From Sphaerisporangium sp040685555 (GTDB lineage: Bacteria > Actinomycetota > Actinomycetes > Streptosporangiales > Streptosporangiaceae), in NCBI RefSeq assembly GCF_040685555.1, contig NZ_JBFBIK010000021.1, forward strand, positions 1-64,000: DNA of 64,000 nucleotides, read 5' to 3'. The position numbers and the translations under genes are program-made. The notes under the pieces are model-generated. The model did not search any database. It was not told where the DNA came from and saw only the letters and a program-made list of their open reading frames with translations. Each line of letters opens with the position of its first letter. Positions within the stretch are counted from its first letter, which is position 1. This document shows, one piece after another, positions 33,630-42,058 of this stretch.

Positions 33630-35618
33630 ATGCCTTCGGACAAAGACCGGTTCATCGAGTTGCTCGACGGAGTGCTGAACTCCGGATCCACCACTTTCGC
33701 CCTTCTCTACCGCCCCGAAGCAGTCGGCCGGCGGCTGGAAATCCTCCTCGGCGACGTGACCACGGTGAGTCGTCTCGCCGATCTGCCTCTCCCGGACGTG
33801 GACGCCGTGCGGGCGCGGCCCGGGCACGAGGTGCTGGTGATGGTGCCCTACAGGCAGATCGGCGAGCGCGGGTTCTCCTGCCATGACGACCAGGCCCCGC
33901 TCCTGGCCCTCACCGTCCGGGACTACGCGACCTGCCCCCTCGACCACGCGCTGCCGCGCCTGCCCGACGCCCCCATCGAGCTGGTGAACACCCGCTTCGA
34001 CGTGGGCGACGAGGAGTACGCGTCGATCGTCGGCGAGGTGCTCGCACGCGAAATCGGCAATGGCGCGGGCTCCAACTTCGTCATCAAACGGGCATTCACC
34101 GCCGAGATCGCCGACGCGTCCCCCCGGGTCACGCTCAGCCTCTTCCGCCGTTTGCTGACCGGCGAGCGCAGCGCGTACTGGACGTTCGCAGTGCACACCG
34201 GCGAGAGGACCTTCGTCGGCGCCACTCCGGAACGCCACGTCAGCCTCTTCAACGGGACGGCGGTGATGAACCCCATCAGCGGCACGTTCCGCTACCCGCC
34301 GTCGGGCCCGGCGCTCGGCGACCTGATGGAGTTCCTCGCCGACCCCAAGGAAGCCGGCGAGCTCTACATGGTGGTAGACGAGGAACTGAAGATGATGGCC
34401 CGGATCACCGCCGGCGGTGGCCGCGTCGTCGGCCCTTACCTGAGGGAGATGGCGACCCTCGCGCACACCGAGTACCTCATCAAGGGACGCACCTCGCGCG
34501 ATGTCCGGGAAATCCTGCGCGAGACGATGTTCGCCCCGACCGTGACGGGCAGCCCGCTGGCGAGCGCCTGCCGGGTCATCCAGCAGTACGAGCCGAAAGG
34601 CCGGGGGTACTACAGCGGGATCGCGGCGCTGATCAGCAGGGACATCAACGGCGGACGCTCCCTGGACTCGGCCATCCTGCTGAGGACCGCCGAGATCACC
34701 GGCGGCCGGCTGGACATCTCCGTGGGCGCGACGCTGGTCCGGGACTCCGACCCCGCTTCCGAGGTGGCCGAGACCCACGCCAAGGCCCGGGGCCTGCTGA
34801 GCGCGCTCGGCATCGAGAAGCGGGGGGAGGGGCCCGGACGGTCGCTGCCGAGCCTCAACGCGCATCCGGAGGTCGAACGGGCGTTGCGCGCCCGGAACGC
34901 CGGGCTCGCGGCGTTCTGGCTGGACGGCGCAGGACAAGAGGAGGCGGTTCCCGGCACGAGCGCCGAGGATCGCGGGCGCGTGCTGATCGTGGACGCCGAG
35001 GACGACTTCACGGCGATGATCGGCCACCAGCTACGTGCCCTGGGATTGCGGGTCGAGGTGCGCCGGTGGAACGAGGCCTACGAGGCCGACGACCACGACC
35101 TTGTCGTCATGGGCCCGGGCCCCGGCGACCCGCGCGACACCGCCAACCCGAGGATCGCCCGGCTGCGCGAGACGATGCGCGCGATGGTGAGCGGCGGCAC
35201 GTCGTTCATCGCTGTCTGCCTGAGCCATCAGATCCTCGGCGCCATGCTCGGTTTCGAGGTGGTGCGGCGGGATCGTCCCAACCAGGGCGTCCAGCAGGAG
35301 ATCGACTACTTCGGGCGGCGGGTGCGCATGGGCTTCTACAACACCTTCGTGCTGTCCAGCGCGTCCGACGAGGTGCGGCACGAGGACGCCGTCATCTCCG
35401 TGAGCAGGGAGGCCGGCACCGGGTACGTCCATGGTCTCGCCGGGCCCGGATTCCGTTCCATGCAGTTCCACGTCGAGTCCGTCCTCAGCGAGCACGGCCC
35501 GTCCGTCCTCGCCGACACCGTCGCCGTGTTGCTGTCCGGCTCCCGGCCACACGAGGAGGAAGCCGGTCGCGGCCGTGTGACCCCTGCCCCTGTCCCCCGT
35601 CACGCAGAAGGTGGATGA
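33630..35618 (+). CDS. phzE: 2-amino-2-deoxyisochorismate synthase, PhzE type
   Basis: A 662-residue fusion of a chorismate-binding TrpE-like domain (about 1-420; ATPERHVSLFNGTAVMNPIS, YEPKGRGYYSGIAALIS) and a class I glutamine amidotransferase (about 450-640; catalytic Cys in AVCLSHQILGAMLG, His-Glu in QFHVESVLSEHG). It converts chorismate and glutamine to ADIC without pyruvate loss. Start at 33630 is preferred because AGGAGG lies seven bases upstream; ATG 33612 would add six residues. No phzF, phzB or phzG is nearby, so the path goes to 3-hydroxyanthranilate, not phenazine. Confidence 0.93.
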   Translation: MPSDKDRFIELLDGVLNSGSTTFALLYRPEAVGRRLEILLGDVTTVSRLADLPLPDVDAVRARPGHEVLVMVPYRQIGERGFSCHDDQAPLLALTVRDYATCPLDHALPRLPDAPIELVNTRFDVGDEEYASIVGEVLAREIGNGAGSNFVIKRAFTAEIADASPRVTLSLFRRLLTGERSAYWTFAVHTGERTFVGATPERHVSLFNGTAVMNPISGTFRYPPSGPALGDLMEFLADPKEAGELYMVVDEELKMMARITAGGGRVVGPYLREMATLAHTEYLIKGRTSRDVREILRETMFAPTVTGSPLASACRVIQQYEPKGRGYYSGIAALISRDINGGRSLDSAILLRTAEITGGRLDISVGATLVRDSDPASEVAETHAKARGLLSALGIEKRGEGPGRSLPSLNAHPEVERALRARNAGLAAFWLDGAGQEEAVPGTSAEDRGRVLIVDAEDDFTAMIGHQLRALGLRVEVRRWNEAYEADDHDLVVMGPGPGDPRDTANPRIARLRETMRAMVSGGTSFIAVCLSHQILGAMLGFEVVRRDRPNQGVQQEIDYFGRRVRMGFYNTFVLSSASDEVRHEDAVISVSREAGTGYVHGLAGPGFRSMQFHVESVLSEHGPSVLADTVAVLLSGSRPHEEEAGRGRVTPAPVPRHAEGG

Positions 35619-36839
35619 ATGGCAAAGTTCGTCATCGCGGGCGGCGGAATCGGTGGCCTGGCCACGGCCCTCGGCGTCGCGCGGCGCGGTCACACCGTCG
35701 ATGTCCTGGAGCGAAACGCCGCGTTCGCCGAGCTGGGCGCGGGAATCCAGCTCGCCCCCAACGCCTTCGCTGCCCTGGAGGAGCTCGGCGTCGCCGCGGA
35801 GGTCCGAGCCCGGGCCGTCCACATCGACGCCATCCGCCTGCTCGACGGGGAGTCGGGACGGCCGCTCGCCTGCCTGCCCATCGACGACGCGTATCGGGAC
35901 CGGTTCGGCGGCACGTACGCCGTGGTCCAGCGGGGGGATCTGTACGCGCCGCTGCTGCGGGCATGCGAGGAGGACCACCGCATCCAGCTGCGGGCGGGGA
36001 GCATGGTCACCGGCTATGTGAACGACACATCGTCGGTGAGCGTCCTGCTGGGATCGGGCGAGCGCGTCGAGGCGGACGGCCTCGTCGGCGCGGACGGCAT
36101 TCGTTCCGCGGTGCGCGCCCGGCTCGTGGGCGACGGCGCCCCTGTGGTGTCCGGGCACACGATCTTCCGCACGGTGTTACCGATGGACTCCGTTCCCGCC
36201 GAACTGCGCTGTAACTCCGTCCAGCTCTGGTCCGGGCCGAAGTGGCACCTCGTGTGCTATCCCATCGCCGGTGGCGACCGGCTGAACCTGGCCGTCACCC
36301 GCGACGACGGCGCGCGGACGGCCGTCTCAGGACTGCCGGTGACCAGGAGGGACGTCCTCGACCGCTTTCCGGCGATGAAGGGCGTTCCGCGGCGGCTGCT
36401 CGAACTGGGGCGGGACTGGCGCACGTGGGTCCTGTGCGACCGGCCGCCGGTGACGCGCTGGTCCGATGGCCGCGTCGTGCTCATGGGAGACGCGGCCCAC
36501 CCGATGCTGCAGTACGCGGCGCAGGGCGCCTGCATGGCATTGGAGGACGCCGTCGCTCTGGGAGACCTTGCGGACGGCCCGGCGGAGGAGATCGGCGACC
36601 GCTTCACGCGATTCGCCGCGCTGCGGGAAGAGAGGACCGCCTGGGCTCAGAAAGCGGCGCGGTGGATGGGGGAGGCTGTCTACCATCCTGCCGGGGCGGA
36701 AGCCGAAGCCCGCGACGCCATGCTGGCGGCGCTCTCGGCTGAGGATTTGCTGAGGGTGGCGGCCACGCTGCACGCGGGCCCGGGTCGTTCCGCCGTGCGC
36801 CGCGACCGGCTGGCGTCGGCGGCGCCCGGGCGGCGGTAG
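35619..36839 (+). CDS. FAD-dependent aromatic hydroxylase (salicylate/3-hydroxybenzoate hydroxylase type)
   Basis: A 406-residue class A flavin monooxygenase: GGGIGGLATALGVARRGH, DG motif in VGADGIRSAVRARL and GD motif in VLMGDAAHPMLQYAAQGA. The subgroup ortho- or para-hydroxylates benzoates, sometimes with decarboxylation. Placed directly after the PhzE gene, it should oxidise 3-hydroxyanthranilate toward an aminohydroquinone. The ATG directly follows the phzE stop codon. Confidence 0.92.
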   Translation: MAKFVIAGGGIGGLATALGVARRGHTVDVLERNAAFAELGAGIQLAPNAFAALEELGVAAEVRARAVHIDAIRLLDGESGRPLACLPIDDAYRDRFGGTYAVVQRGDLYAPLLRACEEDHRIQLRAGSMVTGYVNDTSSVSVLLGSGERVEADGLVGADGIRSAVRARLVGDGAPVVSGHTIFRTVLPMDSVPAELRCNSVQLWSGPKWHLVCYPIAGGDRLNLAVTRDDGARTAVSGLPVTRRDVLDRFPAMKGVPRRLLELGRDWRTWVLCDRPPVTRWSDGRVVLMGDAAHPMLQYAAQGACMALEDAVALGDLADGPAEEIGDRFTRFAALREERTAWAQKAARWMGEAVYHPAGAEAEARDAMLAALSAEDLLRVAATLHAGPGRSAVRRDRLASAAPGRR

Positions 36840-36866
36840 TCGCGCGGGCCGTCCGCCGAGCCGGCG

Positions 36867-37361
36867 TCAGACGAAGAGCCTGTCCAGGAAGACCATCAGC
36901 TTGGCTCTGACGCGCTCGGCCTTTTCCTCGACCGTGAGGGATTCCTCCAGGCGCTCGCCGTGTTCTGGCAGCTTCTTGCCCCGCACATACAGCGAGCAGG
37001 CGAGGTCGGTGCATATGTACTCACCGACCGAATCGTCGTCCTTCCCTGTCTGACGTGCCTTCTTGGCCGCCAACAGGGATACGCGGCCGCCCGAGTGCGT
37101 CGTGAGGCACAGCGAGCACATGCTGCGGCGCTTGGGCCCGTGCTGTCCCGAGGTCACATGGAGCACCACGCCGATGAGCCCGTCATCGCGTTCGGCGACG
37201 ATGTAGCTCCTTTGCGGCGCCTTCGGGTCATTCCATCCCAAGAAGTCCAAGTCGTCCCAGGGTCGCTCGGCCAGGTCGCGCGGGACCGTCAGCCGCATCG
37301 CCTCGCCCTTTGAGCAGTTCACGAAGGAAGCGCGGATGGCGCGCTCGCTCACTTCTCGCAT
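36867..37361 (-). CDS. FBP-domain (elongation-factor-G-binding, FusB-like) protein
   Basis: A 164-residue protein of the treble-clef FBP family: FVNCSKGEAMRLTVP, DDLDFLGWNDPKAPQRSYIV, then zinc-ligand Cys82/Cys85 (MCSLC) and Cys117/Cys122 (ICTDLACSLYVRG). Relatives of FusB bind EF-G and protect against fusidic acid; many actinomycetes carry a non-induced copy. Inside a biosynthetic island it could be self-protection for a translation-targeting product or just a passenger. ATG 37361 is chosen since the family starts there. Divergent from the TetR gene. Confidence 0.85.
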   Translation of the reverse strand: MREVSERAIRASFVNCSKGEAMRLTVPRDLAERPWDDLDFLGWNDPKAPQRSYIVAERDDGLIGVVLHVTSGQHGPKRRSMCSLCLTTHSGGRVSLLAAKKARQTGKDDDSVGEYICTDLACSLYVRGKKLPEHGERLEESLTVEEKAERVRAKLMVFLDRLFV

Positions 37362-37378
37362 GCTTCGAACGTAGCAGA

Positions 37379-37395
37379 GCCTATGCTTATTAGGC
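37379..37395. promoter_or_regulatory. Short inverted repeat, candidate TetR operator
   Basis: GCCTA-TGCTTAT-TAGGC (arms 37379-37383 and 37391-37395) lies in the AT-rich gap between the divergent FBP and TetR genes, 48 bp before the TetR ATG. A second near-palindrome, GATAGTATC, follows at about 37403. It could bind the TetR protein and control the efflux operon. Confidence 0.4.
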
Positions 37396-37442
37396 AATCA
37401 ACGATAGTATCTAGGTGCACTGGAAGCACGAAGGAGGATGGC

Positions 37443-38042
37443 ATGGCAACTCACGTCGGCCTCACGGTCGACCGCCTGACCCGGGCCGGGGCGGATCTGG
37501 CTGACCAGGTCGGACTGGACAAGATCACGGTGTCCGCCCTGGCCCGGCTCTTCGGAGTCGCGGACGCCAGCCTGTACTCCCACATCAAGAACGTCCGGGA
37601 CCTTCGCACCAGGATCGCCGTGCTCGCCGCGGACGAACTGGCCGAACATATATCGGCGGCCATCGCCGGCCGGTCGGGCAAAGAGGCCCTGGTCGTGTTC
37701 GCGCACACCTACCGGAAGTACGCGCTCACCCACCCGGGGCGGTACACGGCGGTCCAGATGCCCCTGCCGCCGGAGGTCGCCGCCGAGTCCAAGGGACACC
37801 GGCGCATCGTGGAGCTCTCGTACGCGATGCTCCACGCCTACGAACTGGTCGAGCCGGACCTCACCGACGCGGTGCGGTTGCTGCGCAGCACGTTCCACGG
37901 CTTCGTGAGTCTGGAGCAGATCCGCGGATTCGGCGATCCCCGCGACGTTCAGGCGTCTTGGAAGCGGGCCATCGAGGTTCTCCATCTCTCACTGCAGAAC
38001 TGGCCGTCACTCCGCAACCAGGAAGGACAACGTCATGACTGA
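37443..38042 (+). CDS. TetR-family regulator (TetR_C WHG-like)
   Basis: A 199-residue regulator. HTH is at about residues 22-50, ITVSALARLFGVADASLYSHI, with C-terminal ligand domain containing YRKYALTHPGRYTAVQM and STFHGFVSLEQIRGFG. ATG 37443 follows an excellent GGAGG site. The stop overlaps the start of the MFS gene (ATGACTGA), so it likely controls efflux and the following oxygenase in response to the pathway product. Confidence 0.9.
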   Translation: MATHVGLTVDRLTRAGADLADQVGLDKITVSALARLFGVADASLYSHIKNVRDLRTRIAVLAADELAEHISAAIAGRSGKEALVVFAHTYRKYALTHPGRYTAVQMPLPPEVAAESKGHRRIVELSYAMLHAYELVEPDLTDAVRLLRSTFHGFVSLEQIRGFGDPRDVQASWKRAIEVLHLSLQNWPSLRNQEGQRHD

Positions 38043-39465
38043 CCGGGCCGCCGTCAGAGCCGAGCCGGGCGAGCGGGCAGCCCCACGCAAGGGGCTGGAC
38101 CCGTCGCTCCTGCGCATCGCCATGATCCTCGCGTTCGGGGCCTTCGTCGCACTGCTCGACACGACGATCGTCGGTGTGGCGGTGCACTCGTTCGCCAGGG
38201 ACTTCTCGGCCGAGTTGGCCGACGTGCAGTGGACCTCGACGGCCTACCTGCTCGCGATGGGGGCGGTCATCCCCGCCACCGGCTGGGCGTCCCAGCGCTA
38301 CGGTGCGACCGCGATGTGGATCGCCTCGCTGTGCGTGTTCGCGCTCGGGTCCGCGCTCTGTGGCCTGGCCGGCTCCCTCGGAGCCCTCATCGCCTTCCGG
38401 GTGGTGCAGGGTCTCGGGGCCGGAATGCTCTTCCCGCTGATGCGGATCATCCTCGTGGAGATCGCCGGGCGGGACAGTCTCGGGCGGCTGATGGCTCTCA
38501 TCGCCATCCCCGTTCAGATTGCCCCGATCATCGGCCCCATCGCCGGCGGCGCCATCATCCAGGACCTGTCATGGCGCTGGGCCTTCTTCCTGAACGTACC
38601 GATCCTCGTGGCCGTCATCGCGCTCTCCGCCGCTTTCGTCCCGAACTCGCGCGGCACCGCCGCCGGGCGCCTCGACGTCATCGGGCTCGTCGCCATCAGC
38701 GGGACGCTCAGTCTGTTCGTCTACGGATTCAGCGTCCTCAGCCAGGGAGGCTCGGCGACCAAGGTCGGCGTGCTCGTGCCACTCGTGGGCGGGGCCCTCC
38801 TGCTGGTGGCCTACGGACTGAGGTCGGCCCGGTCACAGGCACCGGGCGTCGTCGAGTTCGACCTCTTCCGCGACCGGGCGTTCGCCGCCTCCACGGCCGT
38901 CACCTTCCTCAACAACTTCACCCTCTTCGGGGCCGTGTTCCTGGTCCCGCTGTTCTTCCAGCAGGCGGGAGGAGCGGGCGCGCTGAGCGCCGGGCTCGTC
39001 CTCGCCCCGCAGGGCCTGGGAATGCTCGTCGCGGTGCTCGTCGTGGGACGCGTCATCGACCTGCGCAACAACTACCGTCGGCTGGTCACGATCGGGCTGG
39101 TGCTGGTCACGATCGGCACCGTTCCCTTCGCTCTGGCCGGCTCCGGCTCGGAGAACCTCCTGCTGATGGTCGCCCTTCTCATACGCGGCGTCGGCCTCGC
39201 CCTCGCGATCTCTCCGACGATGGTCACGCTCTATCACTCGATCCCCGGAAACCGGGTGCCTGCGGCGACCACGGCCAACGCCATCGTCCAGCAGGTCGCG
39301 GGGGCCATGGGCACGGCGGTCGTCGCGCTGCTCCTCCAGGCGTTCCTAGCGTCCGGCGACGCGGTGGCCGCGTTCCGGTCCGTGTTCTGGGTCGCGGTGG
39401 CCTTCGTCGTGCTCACCTTCGTCCCCGCCATGTTCCTGCCGACGCGGAAAATCCAGGAGACGTGA
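38035..39465 (+). CDS. MFS drug efflux transporter, DHA2 (EmrB/QacA) family
   Basis: A 476-residue 14-helix antiporter. Motif C-like and family motifs: LDTTIVGVAVHSFARDF in helix 1, WTSTAYLLAMGAVIPATGW, RVVQGLGAGMLFPL and RWAFFLNVPI. It should export the island's product by proton exchange and act in self-resistance. Translationally coupled to the TetR gene. Confidence 0.93.
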   Translation: MTDRAAVRAEPGERAAPRKGLDPSLLRIAMILAFGAFVALLDTTIVGVAVHSFARDFSAELADVQWTSTAYLLAMGAVIPATGWASQRYGATAMWIASLCVFALGSALCGLAGSLGALIAFRVVQGLGAGMLFPLMRIILVEIAGRDSLGRLMALIAIPVQIAPIIGPIAGGAIIQDLSWRWAFFLNVPILVAVIALSAAFVPNSRGTAAGRLDVIGLVAISGTLSLFVYGFSVLSQGGSATKVGVLVPLVGGALLLVAYGLRSARSQAPGVVEFDLFRDRAFAASTAVTFLNNFTLFGAVFLVPLFFQQAGGAGALSAGLVLAPQGLGMLVAVLVVGRVIDLRNNYRRLVTIGLVLVTIGTVPFALAGSGSENLLLMVALLIRGVGLALAISPTMVTLYHSIPGNRVPAATTANAIVQQVAGAMGTAVVALLLQAFLASGDAVAAFRSVFWVAVAFVVLTFVPAMFLPTRKIQET

Positions 39466-39472
39466 GGGTCTG

Positions 39473-41152
39473 ATGGACGATCGGCAGGTTGACGTTCTGA
39501 TCGTCGGTGGCGGCACCGTGGGGCTGTTCAGCGCGCTGTTCCTGTCCAGGCTCGGCGTGTCCACGCTGACCGTGGACCGCCACCCCGCGCCTCTCGTCCA
39601 CCCCCGGGCCATGGGCATCGGCCCCCGGACGGTGGAACTGCTCCGAGAAGCCGGCATCGCCGACGCGGTCGACGCCGTATGCATGGACATGTCAGGCAGC
39701 GACCTGCAGATGTTCAGCACGCCCACGTTGGCCGAGGCCGACCTCCCCGCGCTCGCTGCCAAAGCGCTCCCGCGCCTGGGCGATTTCGACCACGTCACGC
39801 CGCAGACGCTGAGGGGCACCTGCCCGCAGAGCGAGCTCGACAAGGTGGTCCTGGACGCCGCGCGCACCCAGGGCGCAGACGTGAGGTTCGGCACCGAACT
39901 GCGCGCGTTCACGCAGGACGAGTCGGGAGTGACCGCTGAGCTCGACGGGCCGCACGGTCGTACCGGAGTGCGGGCCCGGTACATGGTGGCGGCCGACGGC
40001 GCGCGAAGCGGAGTGCGCGCCGCCCTGGGGATCGGGACCTCCGGCCCCGGCACCCTGGGCCTGCCCCTGATCAGCATGCTCTTCCGCAGCGACCTGAGCG
40101 GGCTGACCCAGGGGCAGACGTTCACCATGTGCGAGATCACCACGCCGGCGGCCCCGGGCGGCCTCCTACCGGTCGACGGGAAACGGGAGTGGATCTACCA
40201 CACCCGGTACGACCCCGCCACCGGCCGGTCGCCAGCCGATTTCACCCCGGAGCTCTGCCTCGGGCTCATCCGCGCCGCGGTGGGCGTGCCCGCCCTGGAC
40301 GCCGAGGTCGTCAGCGTCCTGCCCTGGCAGGTCCGGGGCGCGGTCGCGGACCACTTCCACACGGCGCGCGTCCTGCTCACGGGCGACGCCGCCCATGTCG
40401 TGCCGCCGGTGGGGGCCTTCGGCATGAACACCGGGGTCGCGGACGCGCATAACCTCGCGTGGAAACTGGCGTACGTGCTGAGCGGCGCGGCCGGGCCCGG
40501 CCTGCTGGAGACCTACGAGGCCGAACGCCGACCCGTGGCGCTGACCACGCTCGAACAGGCGCTCAACCGCCTAGGCGACCCTTCGTTGCACTGGGGGCGC
40601 GGCCCTGAGGCGGCGGCGCGGCGCGCGGCGGCCGGCACGCTCAACGCCCCCGTCCTCCACCTCGGCTACCGGTACGACTCCGCGGCCGTCATCGACGCTC
40701 GGCCAGCGCTGCCGTCGGCCGAGGACGTCGAGGCCGACCTGGACGGAGCGCCCGGATCGCGCCTCCCACACGTGTGGCTGAGCCGGTCAGGGACGCGGGT
40801 GTCCACCCTCGACCTGGTGCGCTCCCGGTTCACTCTGCTCACCGGCCCAGGCGGCGCGGCATGGCTCGATGCCGCCCGGGACGTGTCGGCCGAACTGGAC
40901 GTCGAGGTGGACGGCCACCGTATCGGCCGACGTCCCGGTCCGGACGGCGAACTGGGGGATCCCGAGGCCCGCTGGCCGGACGTAGCCGGAATCGGTGAGA
41001 CCGGGACGGTCCTCGTCCGGCCGGACGGCTTCGTCGGCTGGCGTGCCACGTCCCTTCCCGCCTTCCCCGGTGCGGTGTTGTACGAGGTCCTGGCGAAACT
41101 GCTCTGTTCTCCATCGGCGGAAGAGAAGCCGATGGACTTGCGCGTACGCTGA
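39473..41152 (+). CDS. FAD-dependent monooxygenase (RdmE/PgaE-like aromatic hydroxylase)
   Basis: A 559-residue class A flavoprotein with GGGTVGLFSALFLSRLG, VAADGARSGVRAALG and LTGDAAHVVPPVGAFGMNTG followed by a C-terminal thioredoxin-like domain. This larger subgroup hydroxylates phenols and aromatic polyketides. It is a second oxygenase for the aminophenol ring or a late tailoring enzyme. It starts eight bases after the transporter and ends five bases before the intact nth. Confidence 0.92.
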   Translation: MDDRQVDVLIVGGGTVGLFSALFLSRLGVSTLTVDRHPAPLVHPRAMGIGPRTVELLREAGIADAVDAVCMDMSGSDLQMFSTPTLAEADLPALAAKALPRLGDFDHVTPQTLRGTCPQSELDKVVLDAARTQGADVRFGTELRAFTQDESGVTAELDGPHGRTGVRARYMVAADGARSGVRAALGIGTSGPGTLGLPLISMLFRSDLSGLTQGQTFTMCEITTPAAPGGLLPVDGKREWIYHTRYDPATGRSPADFTPELCLGLIRAAVGVPALDAEVVSVLPWQVRGAVADHFHTARVLLTGDAAHVVPPVGAFGMNTGVADAHNLAWKLAYVLSGAAGPGLLETYEAERRPVALTTLEQALNRLGDPSLHWGRGPEAAARRAAAGTLNAPVLHLGYRYDSAAVIDARPALPSAEDVEADLDGAPGSRLPHVWLSRSGTRVSTLDLVRSRFTLLTGPGGAAWLDAARDVSAELDVEVDGHRIGRRPGPDGELGDPEARWPDVAGIGETGTVLVRPDGFVGWRATSLPAFPGAVLYEVLAKLLCSPSAEEKPMDLRVR

Positions 41153-41157
41153 CGCGT

Positions 41158-41898
41158 ATGGCGATGCAGGTGACTCCGGTGCGGCGGGCTCGACGGGTTC
41201 AGAACGAGACCCGGTTGGGGTTGGTCCGCAGGGTCCGGCGGATGTACCGGATCTTGGCTGAGACCTACCCCGACGCGCACTGCGAGTTGAACTTCAGTAC
41301 CCCGTTCGAGCTTCTGATCGCCACGGTGATGTCGGCTCAGACGACCGATGTGCGGGTGAACATGGTCACGCCGACGCTGTTCGCGAAGTATCCCACGCCT
41401 GATGATCTGGCTGTGGCTGATCCGGAGGAGGTCGAGGAGATCATCAAGTCGACCGGGTTCTTCCGGGCGAAGACCAAGTCGATCATCGGGTTGTCGGTGG
41501 CGCTGCGGGACAGGTTCGGTGGTGAGGTGCCCAGGTCGCTGGAGGAGCTCGTCACCCTGCCCGGGGTGGGCAGGAAGACCGCCAACGTGGTGCTCGGCAA
41601 CGCGTTCGACGTGCCGGGGATCACGGTCGACACCCACTTCCAGCGGCTCACCCGCCGCTTCGGGTGGACCACGGAGACCGACCCGGTCAAGATCGAGCAC
41701 GCCGTGGGCGACCTGATCCCGAAGAGCGAGTGGACGCAGATGTCCCACTACCTGATCTGGCACGGCCGCCGCATCTGCCACGCCCGCAGGCCGGCCTGCG
41801 GCGTGTGCCCGCTCGCGAGCCTGTGCCCGTCCTACGGCGAGGGCACGACCGATCCCGCGCAGGCGGCGAAACTCGTCCGCACCGGCCCGTTCTCGTGA
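41158..41898 (+). CDS. nth: Endonuclease III (base-excision DNA glycosylase/AP lyase)
   Basis: A 246-residue protein with the HhH motif LPGVGRKTANVVLG (Lys140), catalytic Asp158 in ITVDTHFQRL and Fe-S cysteines Cys207, 214, 217 and 223 (C-x6-C-x2-C-x5-C). It removes oxidised pyrimidines and cuts AP sites. Codons 20-103 duplicate the fragment at 17641-17892 with many differences. Starting five bases after the oxygenase gene, with no strong ribosome-binding site or own promoter visible, it may now depend on island transcription. ATG 41164 is an alternative start. Confidence 0.94.
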   Translation: MAMQVTPVRRARRVQNETRLGLVRRVRRMYRILAETYPDAHCELNFSTPFELLIATVMSAQTTDVRVNMVTPTLFAKYPTPDDLAVADPEEVEEIIKSTGFFRAKTKSIIGLSVALRDRFGGEVPRSLEELVTLPGVGRKTANVVLGNAFDVPGITVDTHFQRLTRRFGWTTETDPVKIEHAVGDLIPKSEWTQMSHYLIWHGRRICHARRPACGVCPLASLCPSYGEGTTDPAQAAKLVRTGPFS

Positions 41899-42058
41899 CC
41901 GACCGGCCCGTCCCGCCGGGGGCGACCCGACCCGTCCGTACCGGCCCCTGATCGGCCCGTCCCGCCGGGCCGTCGGCGTCACGCTGTCTGTGCCTCCCTG
42001 GGCCACTTTGGGGAAGCAGCCGGATGCCGCTGATGTTGCTCCCCGCAGGAGGTATCGC

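Larger units (their letters stand above)
17893..41157. other. Secondary-metabolite genomic island inserted at nth
   Basis: The segment lies between the broken 5' nth copy (17641-17892) and the matching part of the complete nth (41215-41466), both in the same orientation. Every gene inside is biosynthetic, regulatory, efflux or resistance-like, while both flanks are conserved core genes. No integrase, transposase or conjugation gene was found inside. Recombination between the two nth segments would remove 23,574 bp and leave one nth gene. Confidence 0.8.

Noticed and set aside
32148..35618. Phenazine biosynthesis cluster
   Set aside because: PhzE and PhzD types are present but phzF, phzA/B, phzG and phzM/S are absent. 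The EntA-like dehydrogenase points to 3-hydroxyanthranilate instead.
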